DNA of 64,000 nt from Uranotaenia lowii (lineage: Eukaryota; Arthropoda; Insecta; Diptera; Culicidae), in assembly GCF_029784155.1 (NCBI RefSeq), contig NC_073691.1, positions 124,062,714 to 124,126,713 on the forward strand, written 5' to 3'. Position 1 is the stretch's first letter. Each line of letters starts with the position of its first letter. Below the pieces are notes generated by a model, which was not told where the DNA came from, did no database searches, and saw only the letters and a list, made by a program, of their open reading frames with translations. The position numbers and the translations under genes were made by a program. Below are positions 1 through 11,320 of the stretch, piece after piece.

Positions 1-728
1 TATAATGTCTCTGGTGAATTCGCGAAACCGCGTGTAAAAAGTTTTCTCAACATCAAATAGTGAAAACGTAGAATTTAGACCCCGATACAAATGGTCTTTC
101 ACCCCTAGTCCGTAAAAGTGAAATTATTTAAAGAATCGCGTCGGAATAGTTGCTCCGTGAAGAAGTGTACCACCTTAAGTCAATACAAGGTGACTTCGAG
201 GGATTTGCCGCATGTTGCAATTTATGACGGCCAACATCCTACATATCGCGTGACACTGCAACATCCATACGTTGGACGCTAGTGCGATTATCAATCCGCA
301 TCCAACATCAGGCGCAACATAAACGACGGCGCTCGTTTGGCGCGCTCTACATCGACGTCGGCGCCCCGATTGTACCACACCGGAAGCAGCGGACCTGGAT
401 TTTGGGTATTCGTCCGAATCAACGTAAGTCGAATCAATTCCTCTCTCTCTCCCAACCTTCCCCAATGGCTGTTCATCAATGGGCCCCAACGAGAAACCGA
501 TCGGTAGCACGTGAAATGTTACAATAAAGAAAGGTAGCATGATTAAACCCAATTCTTATTATTTCTATGCTCAGATGAACCAAATACTATTTCCGTAGAA
601 GAACTTATTTTGTTGAATCCACCTTGAATTTACAGAGTTGGTCGATTAGTCCTCCCGTGGTCGGATGCCGACCTTGAGATACAAAAATCGTTGAGCTAAC
701 GGGTAGTAGGGATTCGTCCTTACTTTCA
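1..728 (+). repeat. 5' LTR (partial) of the gypsy element
   Basis: Direct repeat of 9309-10036. It ends in CA at 727-728, where similarity to the right copy stops exactly (AATTGGCG here, GGTTTAG there). A poly(A) signal AATAAA lies at 523-528. The true start is upstream of the window. Confidence 0.93.
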
Positions 729-730
729 AT

Positions 731-747
731 TGGCGATCCACTAAATG
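731..747 (+). promoter_or_regulatory. Primer-binding site of the gypsy element
   Basis: TGGCGATCC starts two bases after the LTR end. TGG is the expected complement of a tRNA 3' CCA end. The priming tRNA was not identified; the sequence differs from the PBS of the two other LTR elements in this window after the first six bases. Confidence 0.6.
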
Positions 748-1061
748 ATCAAATATTACAATCTTCAATTGTAATATTTTACCCCACCTCGGGAAGAGTC
801 GAGATTTCGAATCGCATCTCGATAAAAATCGCTATTTCTTACTATAAAAGTTTTGGGCCCGGAAGGTTGTTTGAGCCGTAGAGTAGAGTATAAAAAAAAA
901 AAAAAAATTGCATTTGGAGTTGTTAAAAGTGTGCTATTGGTCGCAACGAGTGTTTTTTTTGCTTGGTGGTTTCGCACTTGCCAGTTGAAGCCTTTGTTTG
1001 AGTTTAGAGAGAAACACGATCGAGTGATTTTTTTTTACACACACGCCACAGAAGTATCATT

Positions 1062-3274
1062 ATGGATACGGATCAACGCTATACGAGAAACAATATCCTC
1101 TTGGAGGCATTTAATTTGCGCGTTGATTTATTGAAAATAGATGAGTTGGATCACGAACTTAGGATCAGAGGAATTTTCACTCCTGAGAATTGGACACTTT
1201 CCAGGCGAAGAAGGGCTTTAGTAGAAGCTATAAAAAACGAAAGAAAACAAGGTAACGAACTCTATTAGAAGACGCAATTTATGAGCTTAGCATTTGTGAA
1301 TTGAAATTGGATACTTTAGAGAAAACGGAATTATGTTTGAACGCTGTACCTACTAAATGTCATGCCGCATTGCTGCATTTAGCAAATCGATTGTTAGCAA
1401 TAATTGAGAACACGGAGGGTAAAATTAAAGATAGTTCAGAAGGATTTTTGGAGAAGATAATTGGTTATTTAAATAAATATTTTTCTGATTATCCTATTGG
1501 ATCTAAGGAATACCTAAATATTATGTCTGAAACAGAAAATGGACCCTTAGAAAAGGAAGTCGAGTCTACGGTTGGTTTAGAACACAATAGTGAAGCACTG
1601 GAATTAGAAGGAGCAGTGGGAGGAATAAGGGAATCTAATAACCGGGAAGGGTTGTCCGAAACGGAAATGGACATAATTCGATGTCTTGAACGGTTGGGAA
1701 TCGCGAATCCTTCTAAAGAAAAAGGAGGGACTAGTTCATTTAGTAACTCTCTGTTAGCTCTCGAGCAAGAACTAATTGAGCTTCGAAAATATCGCGAACA
1801 GCAGATCGAAAACGAGCAGAATAGACAGTCGAACAGGGCCTTGCCTTGGAACAATCCTTTGGATAATGATTCGCAGGCTCGGTTAGAGGTACCGCCCCCG
1901 CATTTGAACACAGGCGCGTATCCTAAAAAGTCAATGGTTGTTAAGTCAGTGAATCAATATTCAAGACCCATATCAGTAGCCAGCATAAATCATACAATTT
2001 ATTCACAGGTCAGAAATCTAAATATTCCACCGACCACTGTTAAAGAAAATTATCAGAGTTTACCAGTTTCGAACGCCACTTTTGAATCATCGAAAAATAA
2101 ACCGAACCCAACTTACTTTCAGAATTGCGACATTTTTCCGCGAAACACGCGCGCAACATCGGTTTGGCCAGAGTTCAGAATGGCCTCAGCGGGTTCTGAT
2201 TTGAATAATTCGAACCAACCTCAAAATATTAATCCCATAGATTCGCCAAGAGAATTTTTACCGCCACGTGTTGCCTTTCCATCTCGTCGCACATTGCCTG
2301 TGTCGCAGTGGAGTTTCGAAAGATACTCTGGGACTGACCAGGGAATGAAGTTGAATGAATTTTTAGGAACGATTACTCAATTATCAATATCGGAATATGT
2401 GTCGGAAGATGAACTTTTTAATTCGGCATTTCATTTATTTACGGGTCCAGCAGCAAGCTGGTACAGATCGATGCGTTACGGTGGCAGATTACGTGATTGG
2501 CCACATTTAGTTCAGGAACTTCGAAACACTTTTGTACACCCCGAATTAGACACACTAGTGAGGTCAAGAATTTATTTGAGGCGGCAACAAAGAAACGAAA
2601 CGTTTCAAGAATATTATTTCGAAATGGAGAAGATGTTTCGATCCATGATTGTCGCGATGGACGAAAACGAAAAATTGAACGTTCTAAAAAGAAATTTACG
2701 ATCGGATTATAAAAAAGCACTTTTGTGGAAGCATGTAGATGATCTTTCAGAACTTCTGGATGCAGGGCACAAGATTGATGCGTCTAACTATTCCATGTAT
2801 CAAAAGGTATTTGGATTAGAAAAAACCGTTAATCTTGTTGCAAACACGTCGAACACACAATTTCCTAAAATGAACCATCAGAGTAATGCTAATACATCGT
2901 CTTATAATAAAATGAATAATTGGAAAAATTCGGATAAGAAACCATCGAGTGTAGGAGCAAATTACGGTAATTATCAAAATGCTGATCGTAAGATCAAAAG
3001 GGAAAACCAGGTCGAGTCTGACATTCCGAGACCAGGCCCGTCCAAAGTTCATCGAACTTTAGAATATCTCGTCAAGGGACATCAACCTCCAGAGCAGGGC
3101 GAATGTCTAAACTGTCGAAAACGCGGGCATCAAGTAGAAGAATGTCCAACATTAAAAGGTTTAATTTGCTACATTTGCGGGTTCAAGGGATTCGATACTC
3201 AATACTGTCCATATTGTAGAAAAAACGGTCTTCAGACGACCGAAAAACGCCGGCCGTCGGAGAAATCTGCGTAG
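1062..3274 (+). pseudogene. gag: gag of the gypsy element, frame broken near 1255-1268
   Basis: Gag forms the retrotransposon particle and binds its RNA. The ATG at 1062 opens 68 codons that end at a TAG (1266-1268). An open frame that begins just after a stop near 1250 then continues, one base out of register, to 3274. I read this as one gag with a small indel between about 1251 and 1268. The long part (about 657 codons) has a hydrophilic N-terminal half, a capsid-like domain at about residues 340-510 of that frame (from SQWSFERYSG to HKIDASN), and two zinc knuckles near the C-terminus. The first knuckle, CLNCRKRGHQVEEC, fits CX2CX4HX4C. The second, CYICGFKGFDTQYC, has Phe where the His should be. 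Codons before about 1260 could instead be a short upstream ORF. Confidence 0.85.
3220..3226 (+). promoter_or_regulatory. -1 ribosomal frameshift site A AAA AAC between gag and pol
   Basis: In the gag frame the codons read AGA AAA AAC GGT, giving the canonical heptamer A AAA AAC. The -1 frame is closed by a TAG at 3217-3219, immediately before it, and is open from 3220 onward into protease. The overlap up to the gag stop at 3272-3274 is therefore about 54 bases. A GC-rich segment downstream (3236-3262) could form a hairpin with arms CGAC and GTCG. Confidence 0.75.
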
Positions 3275-4631
3275 ATAGGACCTTTTGGGAACCCGTACCA
3301 GCCAAATATTACCAAACCCCAACTTCCGATATTTTACAAATCACACTTCCAAATTTTGCTGATAATAGACCATACGCGTTAGTGAAGATCCATGGTGTCA
3401 CCATAAAGGGTCTATTAGATTCTGGAAGTAACAGGACAATTATTAGTAAAAAGCTATTTAAGAAGATTCGTTGCACTAAAATTCAACCTCTTTCAGAGCC
3501 ATTAGAACTGCGTTCCGCAGATGGAAATTTTTTAAATGTAGTGGGAGAAATTTACCTACCTTTCACATTCGATGAGAGTACAAAGATCATCCCAACGATA
3601 GTAGTTGATGGATTGTTAATTGATTGCTTGTTAGGTATGAACTTCTGGACAACCTTCAATATCTATCCACAAGTTCAACATTGCTCCCTCATACAAAACG
3701 ATGAAAATTCAGAACCCAACCCTGAATCAGTTTCGACTCTTTCTTCATCAGAATTAGCCGAACTTCAAAAAGTTAAATCTTTATTTAAAGTAGCACAACC
3801 AGATGTTTTGGGTACTACCCCACTAATCGAGCATCGGATTGAAATAGCCAATGAATGGAAGGATAAACCACCTCTGCGTTTATACCCTTATACCATGTCA
3901 CCTAAAATTCGAGAAAAAGTAGCTGAAGAAATCAAACGAATGTTAAGAGTAGGAATTATCGAAAGATGTCAATCGGATTGGTCACAAAACGTTGTGCCCG
4001 TAATAAAACCGTCAGGAAAGGTACGCCTCTGCCTTGACGCGCGGAAGCTCAATGAGCGCACCGTTAAAAATGCTTATCCATTACCACACCCAGGCCGAAT
4101 CCTGGGCCAGCTACCGAAAGCTAAATACCTCAGCACCATAGATTTGTCTGAGGCCTTTTTACAAATCCCCTTGGAGGTATCTTCGCGAAAATACACTGCT
4201 TTTAGTATTCAGGGGATAGGGATGTTCCGTTGGACCCGTTTACCGTTTGGGCTGGCTAATAGTCCTAGCTGCCTTTCCAATTTGATGGACCAAATATTAG
4301 GCAATGGCGAGCTCGAACCGAACGTTTTCGTCTACCTTGACGATATCGTCATTGTTAGCGAATCGTTCGGCGAGCATCTACGATTGCTTCGTGAAGTAGC
4401 AGGTCGCCTTGCGAGCGGAAATCTTGCCATCAATCTGGAGAAGTCGAAATTCGGCGTTAGTGAGTTGTCATTCCTAGGATACTTGCTTTCGACCGAGGGT
4501 CTTCGACCCAATCCGGAAAAGGTCAGGGCAGTAGTTGAATATGATCGTCCAAATACAGTTACTAAACTCCGCCGTTTCCTAGGAATGGCAAATTACTATC
4601 GCCGATTCATCGACGACTTCAGCGGGATAAC
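3220..4631 (+). pseudogene. pol: pol part 1: aspartic protease and reverse transcriptase
   Basis: This is read from the -1 frame after the slippery site. The protease active site is LLDSGSNRTIIS near 3415. Reverse transcriptase runs from about 3900, with the fingers motif VPVIKPSGKVRLCLDARKLN, the palm segment STIDLSEAFLQIPL, and the catalytic YLDD at about 4333-4344. FLGMANYYRRFI marks the thumb/connection region typical of Ty3/gypsy. The frame is interrupted at 4632 by a DNA transposon; an open frame runs on into the insertion to 4800, but those codons are not pol. PR and RT motifs are intact up to the break. Confidence 0.93.
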
Positions 4632-5535
4632 CACCCTTATTCCCGTTTTCGATCGAATGGCATTCGTTCGAAAGTTAGGCAATTTCGTATTCTTGTTTTC
4701 GTTCGAACGTATGAGAACAGTTCGATCTTTCGAACATAGTTCGTTCGAACGAATAAGTGCATTCTCGTTTTCGATCGAACGTATTTCTGCCACCGCCTGA
4801 CAAACGCAAGTCTGATGCTGCGAATCGCTGGCGTTTGATTGAAAATCTCTCATGCAATGCAAATATATTTTGCATATAAATAGTAGAAAAATTAACATAG
4901 GGAAATTCCGATTCAAAACTAAATGCTGTGCATTGAAAAAGACCGATTATGGTGGAATGCCAAAAACGTTTATCGTTCTTTCACGGGATCAATGTTACGA
5001 AATTGTTTTATTCAAAATGAAAAAAAAAAACCAAATCGAAATTTATATATCAGTTTTATTAAAGGATTTATTAATTTTTATACCAGATTTCATATCGAGT
5101 TCCGAAACAACTTTTCAGGAGTAACTGAGAATTACTAACACCGGCTGGTGTCGGCTCCGGTTCATGTGTCATCTCGTAAACACCCGTTTTAGCGGCTGCT
5201 GGTGGTCTTGATGATTTTTTGGCAGGCAAGATCCATTCGTATTTGAAATGTCCCTTGTCTGTGGGGCGCCTACAAAATTCCTTGCTATTTTCTTCCATAC
5301 TCCAATTCGACAGACAAAATTCTACAAAATCACCAAAACAGCACCAAACGAATTCGAAAGCTGACGAGAAATGTCAATTTCATACGCAGGGCTGCCTAAA
5401 AATTTCGAATTTCATCTGGTAACACCAACCTCGAACGTATCGCGTTCGAACGAAAACAAGAATAGCTTTTTCGAATTCGATCGAAAGTATCCGTTCGAAC
5501 GAAAGACAGATACGCCGTAAACCAGAATAAGGGTG
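4632..5535. mobile_element. CACTA-like non-autonomous DNA transposon inside pol
   Basis: The ends are inverted repeats: CACCCTTATTC at 4632-4642 and its complement at 5525-5535. The 3-base sequence AAC is repeated on each side (4629-4631 and 5536-5538), and removing the insert plus one AAC restores the pol frame across the junction. Both ends carry clusters of TTCGAACG and TTCGATCGAA motifs (4647-4790 left, 5430-5510 right), similar to the subterminal motif arrays of CACTA/EnSpm elements. The 3-base duplication and CAC terminus fit that superfamily; PIF/Harbinger also makes 3-base duplications. No transposase-like ORF is present. Confidence 0.88.
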
Positions 5536-7273
5536 AACATCTCCTCTTTCGGATCTCCTGAAAACTAAAGCCAAAACGATTTCATGGAACTAAAATGCTG
5601 AAAAAGCCTTCTGTCTTATCAAAGAGAAGTTAATCACTTCCCCGGTGTTGATAAGCTCGGATTTTACTAAGGAATTTATCATACAATCAGATGCAAGTGA
5701 CGTTGCGGTCGCCGGTGTGCTCACGCAAAGCCTTGAGGGTCAGGAGAGGGTCATAGCATACTTTTCACACAAATTGACAACCCCTCAAAGGAATTATCAT
5801 GCGTGTGAGAAGGAAACTCTGGCCGCTCTCCTGTCAATTGAAGCTTTCCGTGGGTACATCGAAGGCTCGCACTTCACTTTAGTCACCGATTCATCGGCAC
5901 TAACGCACATCCTCAGAACAAAATGGAAAACCTCGTCACGTTGTAGTAGATGGAGTCTTACGCTTCAGCAATACAACATGACAATCGTCCACCGAAAGGG
6001 TAAGGACCACGTGGTACCTGACGCGCTGTCACGTTGTGTTGCTGTTGTGAATGCTCGAGTCCTCTCTTCGTGGTACGAGGAAATGAAGACCAAGGTTCAG
6101 GAAAATCCCGACGATTTCGTAGATTTTCAAATACGCGACGATGTTCTGTACAAATTCGTTTCAGTTCCAGACCATCCCTATGATTACAGATTCAAATGGA
6201 AGCTGGTAGTCGCCCCAGAAAAGCGGGAGGCTATCTTGAAGGAATGTCACGATGAAGCATTTCATACGGGTTTTGATAAAACGATAGCACGGATAAAACT
6301 TAAGTATTATTGGCCGCGTATGACCAGTGACGTTAAGGAGTATATTCAAAAATGCCAAGTGTGCAAGGAAGTCAAAGCAGCAAGCGTGCCAGTAACGCCT
6401 CCTATGGGCCAACAACGCGTAACAACACACCCTTGGCAAATTGTTGCCATTGATTACATTGGACCCCTCCCCCGCAGCAAAAAAGGGAACCAGCACATTC
6501 TGGTCACCTTAGATCTGTTCAGTAAGTGGGTAATGCTCACACCTGTTAAAAAAATAGACGCTACTTCCCTCTGCACGATTCTCAGGGACTACTGGTTCTA
6601 TCGATACTCAACACCGGAAATCATTTTATCCGACAATGCTTCGGTATTTCTGTCCCGGGAGTTTAAGGCACTTCTCGAACGGTTCGAAATCCAGCATTGG
6701 TTGAGTTCTAAATACCACTCTCAAGCCAATCCGGTAGAGAGGGTAAATAGAACCATCAATGCTGCAATTCGAACGTACGTTCGTGAAGACCAAAAACTCT
6801 GGGATAGTAAACTACAGGAAATTGAAACCATCTTAAACACTTCGGTACACTCTGCAACGGAACTTACCCCTTATTTTGTACTACACGGTCATGAAGCATT
6901 TACCAAAGGTTCTGATCATAAATTATTCACTAAAGGCGCCCAAACTACTGAAGAAAGACAACAGTCTCAAAAAGAAATATTTAATAAAATTTACGATCTA
7001 GTTCAAACGAATTTAGAAAAGGCTCATGAAGCGGGCAGGACTATATACAACCTTCGACATCGACAACATGCAAAGGTATTTCGGATAGGACAGCACGTAT
7101 TTCGACGCAACATGAAGCTGTCCAACGCAGCAGAAAGCTACAATGCCAAATATGGACCATTGTATCTTCCTGCTACGGTGAGAGCTAAAATTGGAACGTC
7201 GTCATACGAACTGGAAGACAAGCAAGGAAAATCCCTGGGGGTGTGGCCCGCGGCCCACCTCAAACCAGGGTAG
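5536..7273 (+). pseudogene. pol: pol part 2: RT end, RNase H and integrase
   Basis: This part continues pol after the insertion. A TAA at 5591-5593 lies in frame, so this copy could not make full-length pol even without the insertion. RNase H carries the active-site context SDASDVAVAGVLTQ (about 5687), CEKETLAAL and TDSSAL. Integrase has an HHCC zinc finger (HDEAFHTG, then CQVCKEVK; 6247-6375), a DDE core (IDYIGP about 6450, LSDNASVF about 6630, VERVNRT about 6735) and a C-terminal region ending at TAG 7271-7273. The retention of motifs fits a young element damaged recently. Confidence 0.93.
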
Positions 7274-8735
7274 ATTTATTTCACAGCACTAGCACTACTA
7301 CAATTCAACACTTGAATACACAATTTTCCAGATAAATTAATTCTCCGATGGATAACATCAACGTCGACAGCGACAAGTCCTAGAAGTAATTTGAATAATA
7401 TTTACAATTGAATCTTAATTATGTTCAACCAATTCTTACCTGTATTTTGTAACCATCGAGTAACATTATCAACCCAAGTCTGACCGGCAATTAACCGGTA
7501 GGGAGACCGGGACGGCACCAACGTCCATCTAGAAAGATTGCTCCAGCTAAGCAAAGATCGGAATAGCATCGCTCGTTCTTTTGCTTTCGTGTTCGCTTTC
7601 ATAAACAACCAACCATGAAAAGTTCACAAATATAAGAATTCTGTTTTACATTATTTTCACTCGCTTCTTACCTTTCCCTGAAAGTGGTTTCGATACACTT
7701 GTCAGTAACGGTATTCCAGATCCAGAAATAAGGAAGTAATCCGTATTTTTTTTCCTTCTTAAACAAGAAATTATCAATTTGTAGAAATTGTTAGCTCGCC
7801 AATTTGTTTTGGTTTTCGTAAAGTAAACATTGTAAGAATCGGCGTCGATGCCGGCGTCGACGTCGCGTATGTGATCGTGAGTCCGTGTCATTCCGCAGTC
7901 TTCGGTTGACGGTTCACATCTCTACTATTTCAGATAGGGTGGTTAGTGATCCACGAGGATTAGAATAGTTCAGCTGCTCAGTTAACGAGCTAGAAAATCG
8001 TTAAATTCGAGACAATTTCGAGTAACTTCGACTGAGAGATCGATCTGGTGTTGACTTAACTTGGTGGTCTTGCTGGAGGCCGGAGTCTCACGACATTGAT
8101 GGCCAGTACAGGCTGTAATAGCACAGACAAACCTGAAAACTGAGCGGAGTTGTAATTGCGCAACGCTGATGCCCTATGACCCCAAGATTTACCAGTTAAG
8201 AAGACCCTTATCATCTCCAGTCAAATAACGTTACTTATGAGAACTGTTTGGTTGTGAATACCATCGTTCTGTTTGTGTCAGTATGACCAATATGTTAGTC
8301 TCGTAGTATTATGTGTTATGAATGGTTGGAATGAAAGATATAATGAATGTTAGAAGACGCGTCAAATTGTTAGGGAATAAGAATGAATGTGATGAGATGA
8401 ATGGGAATGGTATGAATGATCAAATAAATTTAAAAAAAAAAAAGTGTAGGTTTTGTCTAATGAATGTAGGCAGTGTGGAAAAAAATTATATCACTCTGGA
8501 TCGAAACTGAAAACAATAAAAAAAAAATAAAAAGATAAAAAAAAAAATTAAACAAAAAAAAAAAATTTAAACTAAAGTAGGAAGCAAAGGAACATAAGAT
8601 GTGATCAATAGGACGCAGTAGTAGTGATTGCTCCGACCCAACGGCTACCCTTAATAACCTGTGAGAACTACGATTAACATTAAAAGGACGAAAAATTTCT
8701 TGTGGAAATTTTTCTATCTCAGGCGGGGGGATAAT
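7274..8735 (+). other. Non-coding 3' part of the gypsy element
   Basis: This is 1.46 kb between the integrase stop and the probable right LTR. I see no env-like ORF, signal peptide or membrane protein, only short random frames and A-rich tracts (8430-8570). It belongs to the element because it lies between pol and the LTR. Confidence 0.6.
8723..8735 (+). promoter_or_regulatory. Probable polypurine tract of the gypsy element
   Basis: GGCGGGGGGATAA is followed directly by TTGTTACC. This would prime plus-strand DNA synthesis and place the LTR start at about 8736 (TGTTACC). TGTAACGG at about 9044 is another possible LTR start but has no purine tract before it. Confidence 0.45.
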
Positions 8736-10036
8736 TGTTACCAAACGTTTCACGATGGTCACAATAAAAAAATGGTTCTTAGATTAGATTAGATTAGAAC
8801 CTGGAAAGATAAAATAAACTTTTATAGGGACGGAATTAAAATTTGTTTGCATTTTTGGTTCTCTTTAAATATTGTTTGTAGATGTAAAATTTTTTGATTC
8901 AAATATTTTGTCAATTTTTGTTTAACATAATCATAAGAAACAACACTAACACATTAAAATTTCCAACCCTTTAAATAATCCACGACAATTTGCGAAGAAT
9001 TTTTGTGAAGGCTCTGCATGAAGTCGAGACATACTAACATGATTTGTAACGGAAAAACCGCAACGGAAAAGAGGCAAAACGACCCACTAAACTGTTATAC
9101 CGTATAAACGTATGCCGACTACATCGAGAGACATTGAACAGGTCTTACTTTGGGATGACGAGGAAAGCGGACCGGATATGTACGGGATCAGGGAGAGATG
9201 AGATAGTAGGAGAGAGAGATTGGAAAAGGAGAAGGATTGTGGGGGATCTGGGCAGCCTCTTGGAAGCGAGTCGGGCACTTTGTTCGGGACTAGAAGAGAC
9301 GCAACACCTATAATGTCTCTGGTGAATTCGCGAAACCGCGTGTAAAAAGTTTTCTCAACATCAAATAGTGAAAACGTAGAATTTAGACCCCGATACAAAT
9401 GGTCTTTCACCCCTAGTCCGTAAAAGTGAAATTATTTAAAGAATCGCGTCGGAATAGTTGCTCCGTGAAGAAGTGTACCACCTTAAGTCAATACAAGGTG
9501 ACTTCGAGGGATTTGCCGCATGTTGCAATTTATGACGGCCAACATCCTACATATCGCGTGACACTGCAACATCCATACGTTGGACGCTAGTGCGATTATC
9601 AATCCGCATCCAACATCAGGCGCAACATAAACGACGGCGCTCGTTTGGCGCGCTCTACATCGACGTCGGCGCCCCGATTGTACCACACCGGAAGCAGCGG
9701 ACCTGGATTTGGGGTATTCGTCCGAATCAACGTAAGTCGAATCAATTCCTCTCTCTCTCCCAACCTTCCCCAATGGCTGTTCATCAATGGGCCCCAACGA
9801 GAAACCGATCGGTAGCACGTGAAATGTTACAATAAAGAAAGGTAGCATGATTAAACCCAATTCTTATTATTTCTATGCTCAGATGAACCAAATACTATTT
9901 CCGTAGAAGAACTTATTTTGTTGAATCCACCTTGAATTTACAGAGTTGGTCGATTAGTCCTCCCGTGGTCGGATGCCGACCTTGAGATACAAAAATCGTT
10001 GAGCTAACGGGTAGTAGGGATTCGTCCTTACTTTCA
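8736..10036 (+). repeat. 3' LTR of the gypsy element
   Basis: Bases 9309-10036 repeat 1-728 with a single difference. The upstream limit cannot be checked by comparison because the left copy is cut off; 8736 is inferred from the polypurine tract. The poly(A) signal AATAAA lies at 9831-9836 and the LTR ends in CA at 10035-10036. Confidence 0.8.
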
Positions 10037-10172
10037 GGTTTAGTGAGTGGTGCGTACGGATAGTTTTACCGGTAATACCGAAACCGGAAACCTGTATCTC
10101 AAGATTAGTTTTCGAACACCGAATAAAGCTTTTACGTCCCTCCAAAAGCAGTTTTTTTTTTGTATTGATAAA

Positions 10173-10351
10173 TGTGTGAATGGATAAAACCGACACTTCG
10201 TCATCCGACACGAGCGTGCACGCCAGTCGGCAGTCAGTCAGTGACAACGAGCTCGCGAGTGAACCCTGTGAGGCAGCGTGGTAGTTCCTTCGGCTAGGTG
10301 CGGTCTAGAGACCCGCGGATGGTACTTCCAAACGTCGGACCAGTCTGCACA
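10173..10351 (+). repeat. 5' LTR of the non-autonomous element
   Basis: 179 bases, identical to 12264-12442 except at 10333. It starts TG and ends CA. Confidence 0.96.
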
Positions 10352-10353
10352 TT

Positions 10354-10369
10354 TGGCGACCGTGGCAGG
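10354..10369 (+). promoter_or_regulatory. Primer-binding site TGGCGACCGTGGCAGG
   Basis: The site begins two bases after the LTR. The same 16 bases follow the LTR of the element at 57643. It resembles the arginine-tRNA-complementary PBS reported for the Drosophila 412/mdg1 elements, which is an assignment from memory rather than a search. Confidence 0.85.
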
Positions 10370-10740
10370 TAATATTTCAAAAGCTTAAAAAAAACGAGAA
10401 ATAAGTAAAAAAAAAGCGAACCGAAGAAAGAAAAACAAACGCGATTCACGTTAAAATAATTTTCGTCAAACGAGGTTGAAAATCAAACAGTTTATGAACT
10501 ACCCATTGCAAAAAAAAAACTGGAAAATGAGTAATTAGATTACCCATCTTTTTTAAAGTTGTTTAAGAAAAAAAGCAACGCTGTTGGAGGACTTTCGGAA
10601 GCTATTTCGGTCAAAATGGAAAAATAGAAACAGCCATTTAGGAATAATGCCGAAACTGGATTTTAAGGAAAACAATACAGCCTAATTTTAAAGTCTGTTG
10701 AGAAGAGAGCTTGGAAAAAAAAACAATAAATATGTTAATG

Positions 10741-11320
10741 TTAAGCGAGTCGTAAAGGCAGCTTGATTATGTTCACAATTTCAAGCGAGTTGAGAGGACA
10801 GCTTGAAATTGGAAGGCGTGTTGAGAGGACAGCCCGAACATATTGACGCTAGTTTCAAGCGAGTTGAGAGGACAGCTTGAAACTGAAAGGCGAGTTGAGA
10901 GGACAGCCTGAGCGTTTTGGCAACAATTTCAAGCGAGTTGAGAGGACAGCTTGAAATTGGATGGCGAGTTGAGAGGACCGCCAGTGCATATTGATGATAA
11001 TTTCAAGCGAGTTGAAAGGACAGCTTGAAAATGATAGGCGAGTTGAGAGGACAGCCTGAGCGTTTTGGTAACAATTTCAAGCGAGTTGAGAGGACAGCTT
11101 GAAATTGGATGGCGAGTTGAGAGGACCGCCAGTGCATATTGATGAGAATTTCAAGCGAGTTGAGAGGACAGCTTGAAATTGATAAGCGAGTTGAGAGGGC
11201 AGCTTGGATTTTTAAAGGCGAGTTGAGAGGACAGCCTCAAATGATTGTTAGAAATTTCGAGCGAGTTACAAGGATAGCTAGAAATTAAAAAAGCGAGTTG
11301 AGAGGGCAGCCTGAACGTAT
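10741..11320 (+). repeat. Tandem RNA-hairpin array in the leader
   Basis: About 16 units alternate between two kinds. In the long kind the loop GAGTTGAGAGGACA is closed by AATTTCAAGC and GCTTGAAATT, for example at 10777-10810. In the short kind the same loop is closed by AGGC and GCCT, or TGGC and GCCA. One long unit (about 10852-10885) has AGTTTCAAGC with GCTTGAAACT, a paired change. Short units with TGGC also change the last loop base to C. Weaker copies with mismatches continue to about 11770. The array starts about 370 bases after the PBS, where packaging signals often lie in LTR elements. Confidence 0.9.

Larger units (their letters stand above)
1..10036 (+). mobile_element. Ty3/gypsy LTR retrotransposon, left LTR cut by window edge
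   Basis: The first 728 bases recur at 9309-10036 with no indel and one substitution (T at 403, G at 9711), so these are the two LTRs of one recently inserted element. Between them, in order, are a primer-binding site, gag, a frameshift site, protease, reverse transcriptase, RNase H and integrase, all on the plus strand. Integrase follows RNase H, which is the Ty3/gypsy order. The copy is damaged: a frame break early in gag, a 904-base insertion after the RT core, and a stop codon at 5591-5593. The target duplication cannot be tested because the left end lies outside the window. The subclade is not certain. Confidence 0.95.

Noticed and set aside
175..552. 125-codon minus-strand ORF in the LTR, repeated at 9483-9860
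   Set aside because: It is duplicated only because the LTR is; it is antisense to the element and has no protein features.
4632..4800. C-terminal extension of pol beyond FIDDFSGIT
   Set aside because: These codons lie inside the inserted DNA transposon and are a read-through artefact.
4929..5138. Possible gene inside the CACTA-like insertion
   Set aside because: Short overlapping frames with no transposase motif; too small for an autonomous element.
10741..11320. CRISPR-like array
   Set aside because: Repeats with regular spacing, but the units are hairpins of two alternating types with related, not unique, spacers, inside an LTR element of an animal genome.
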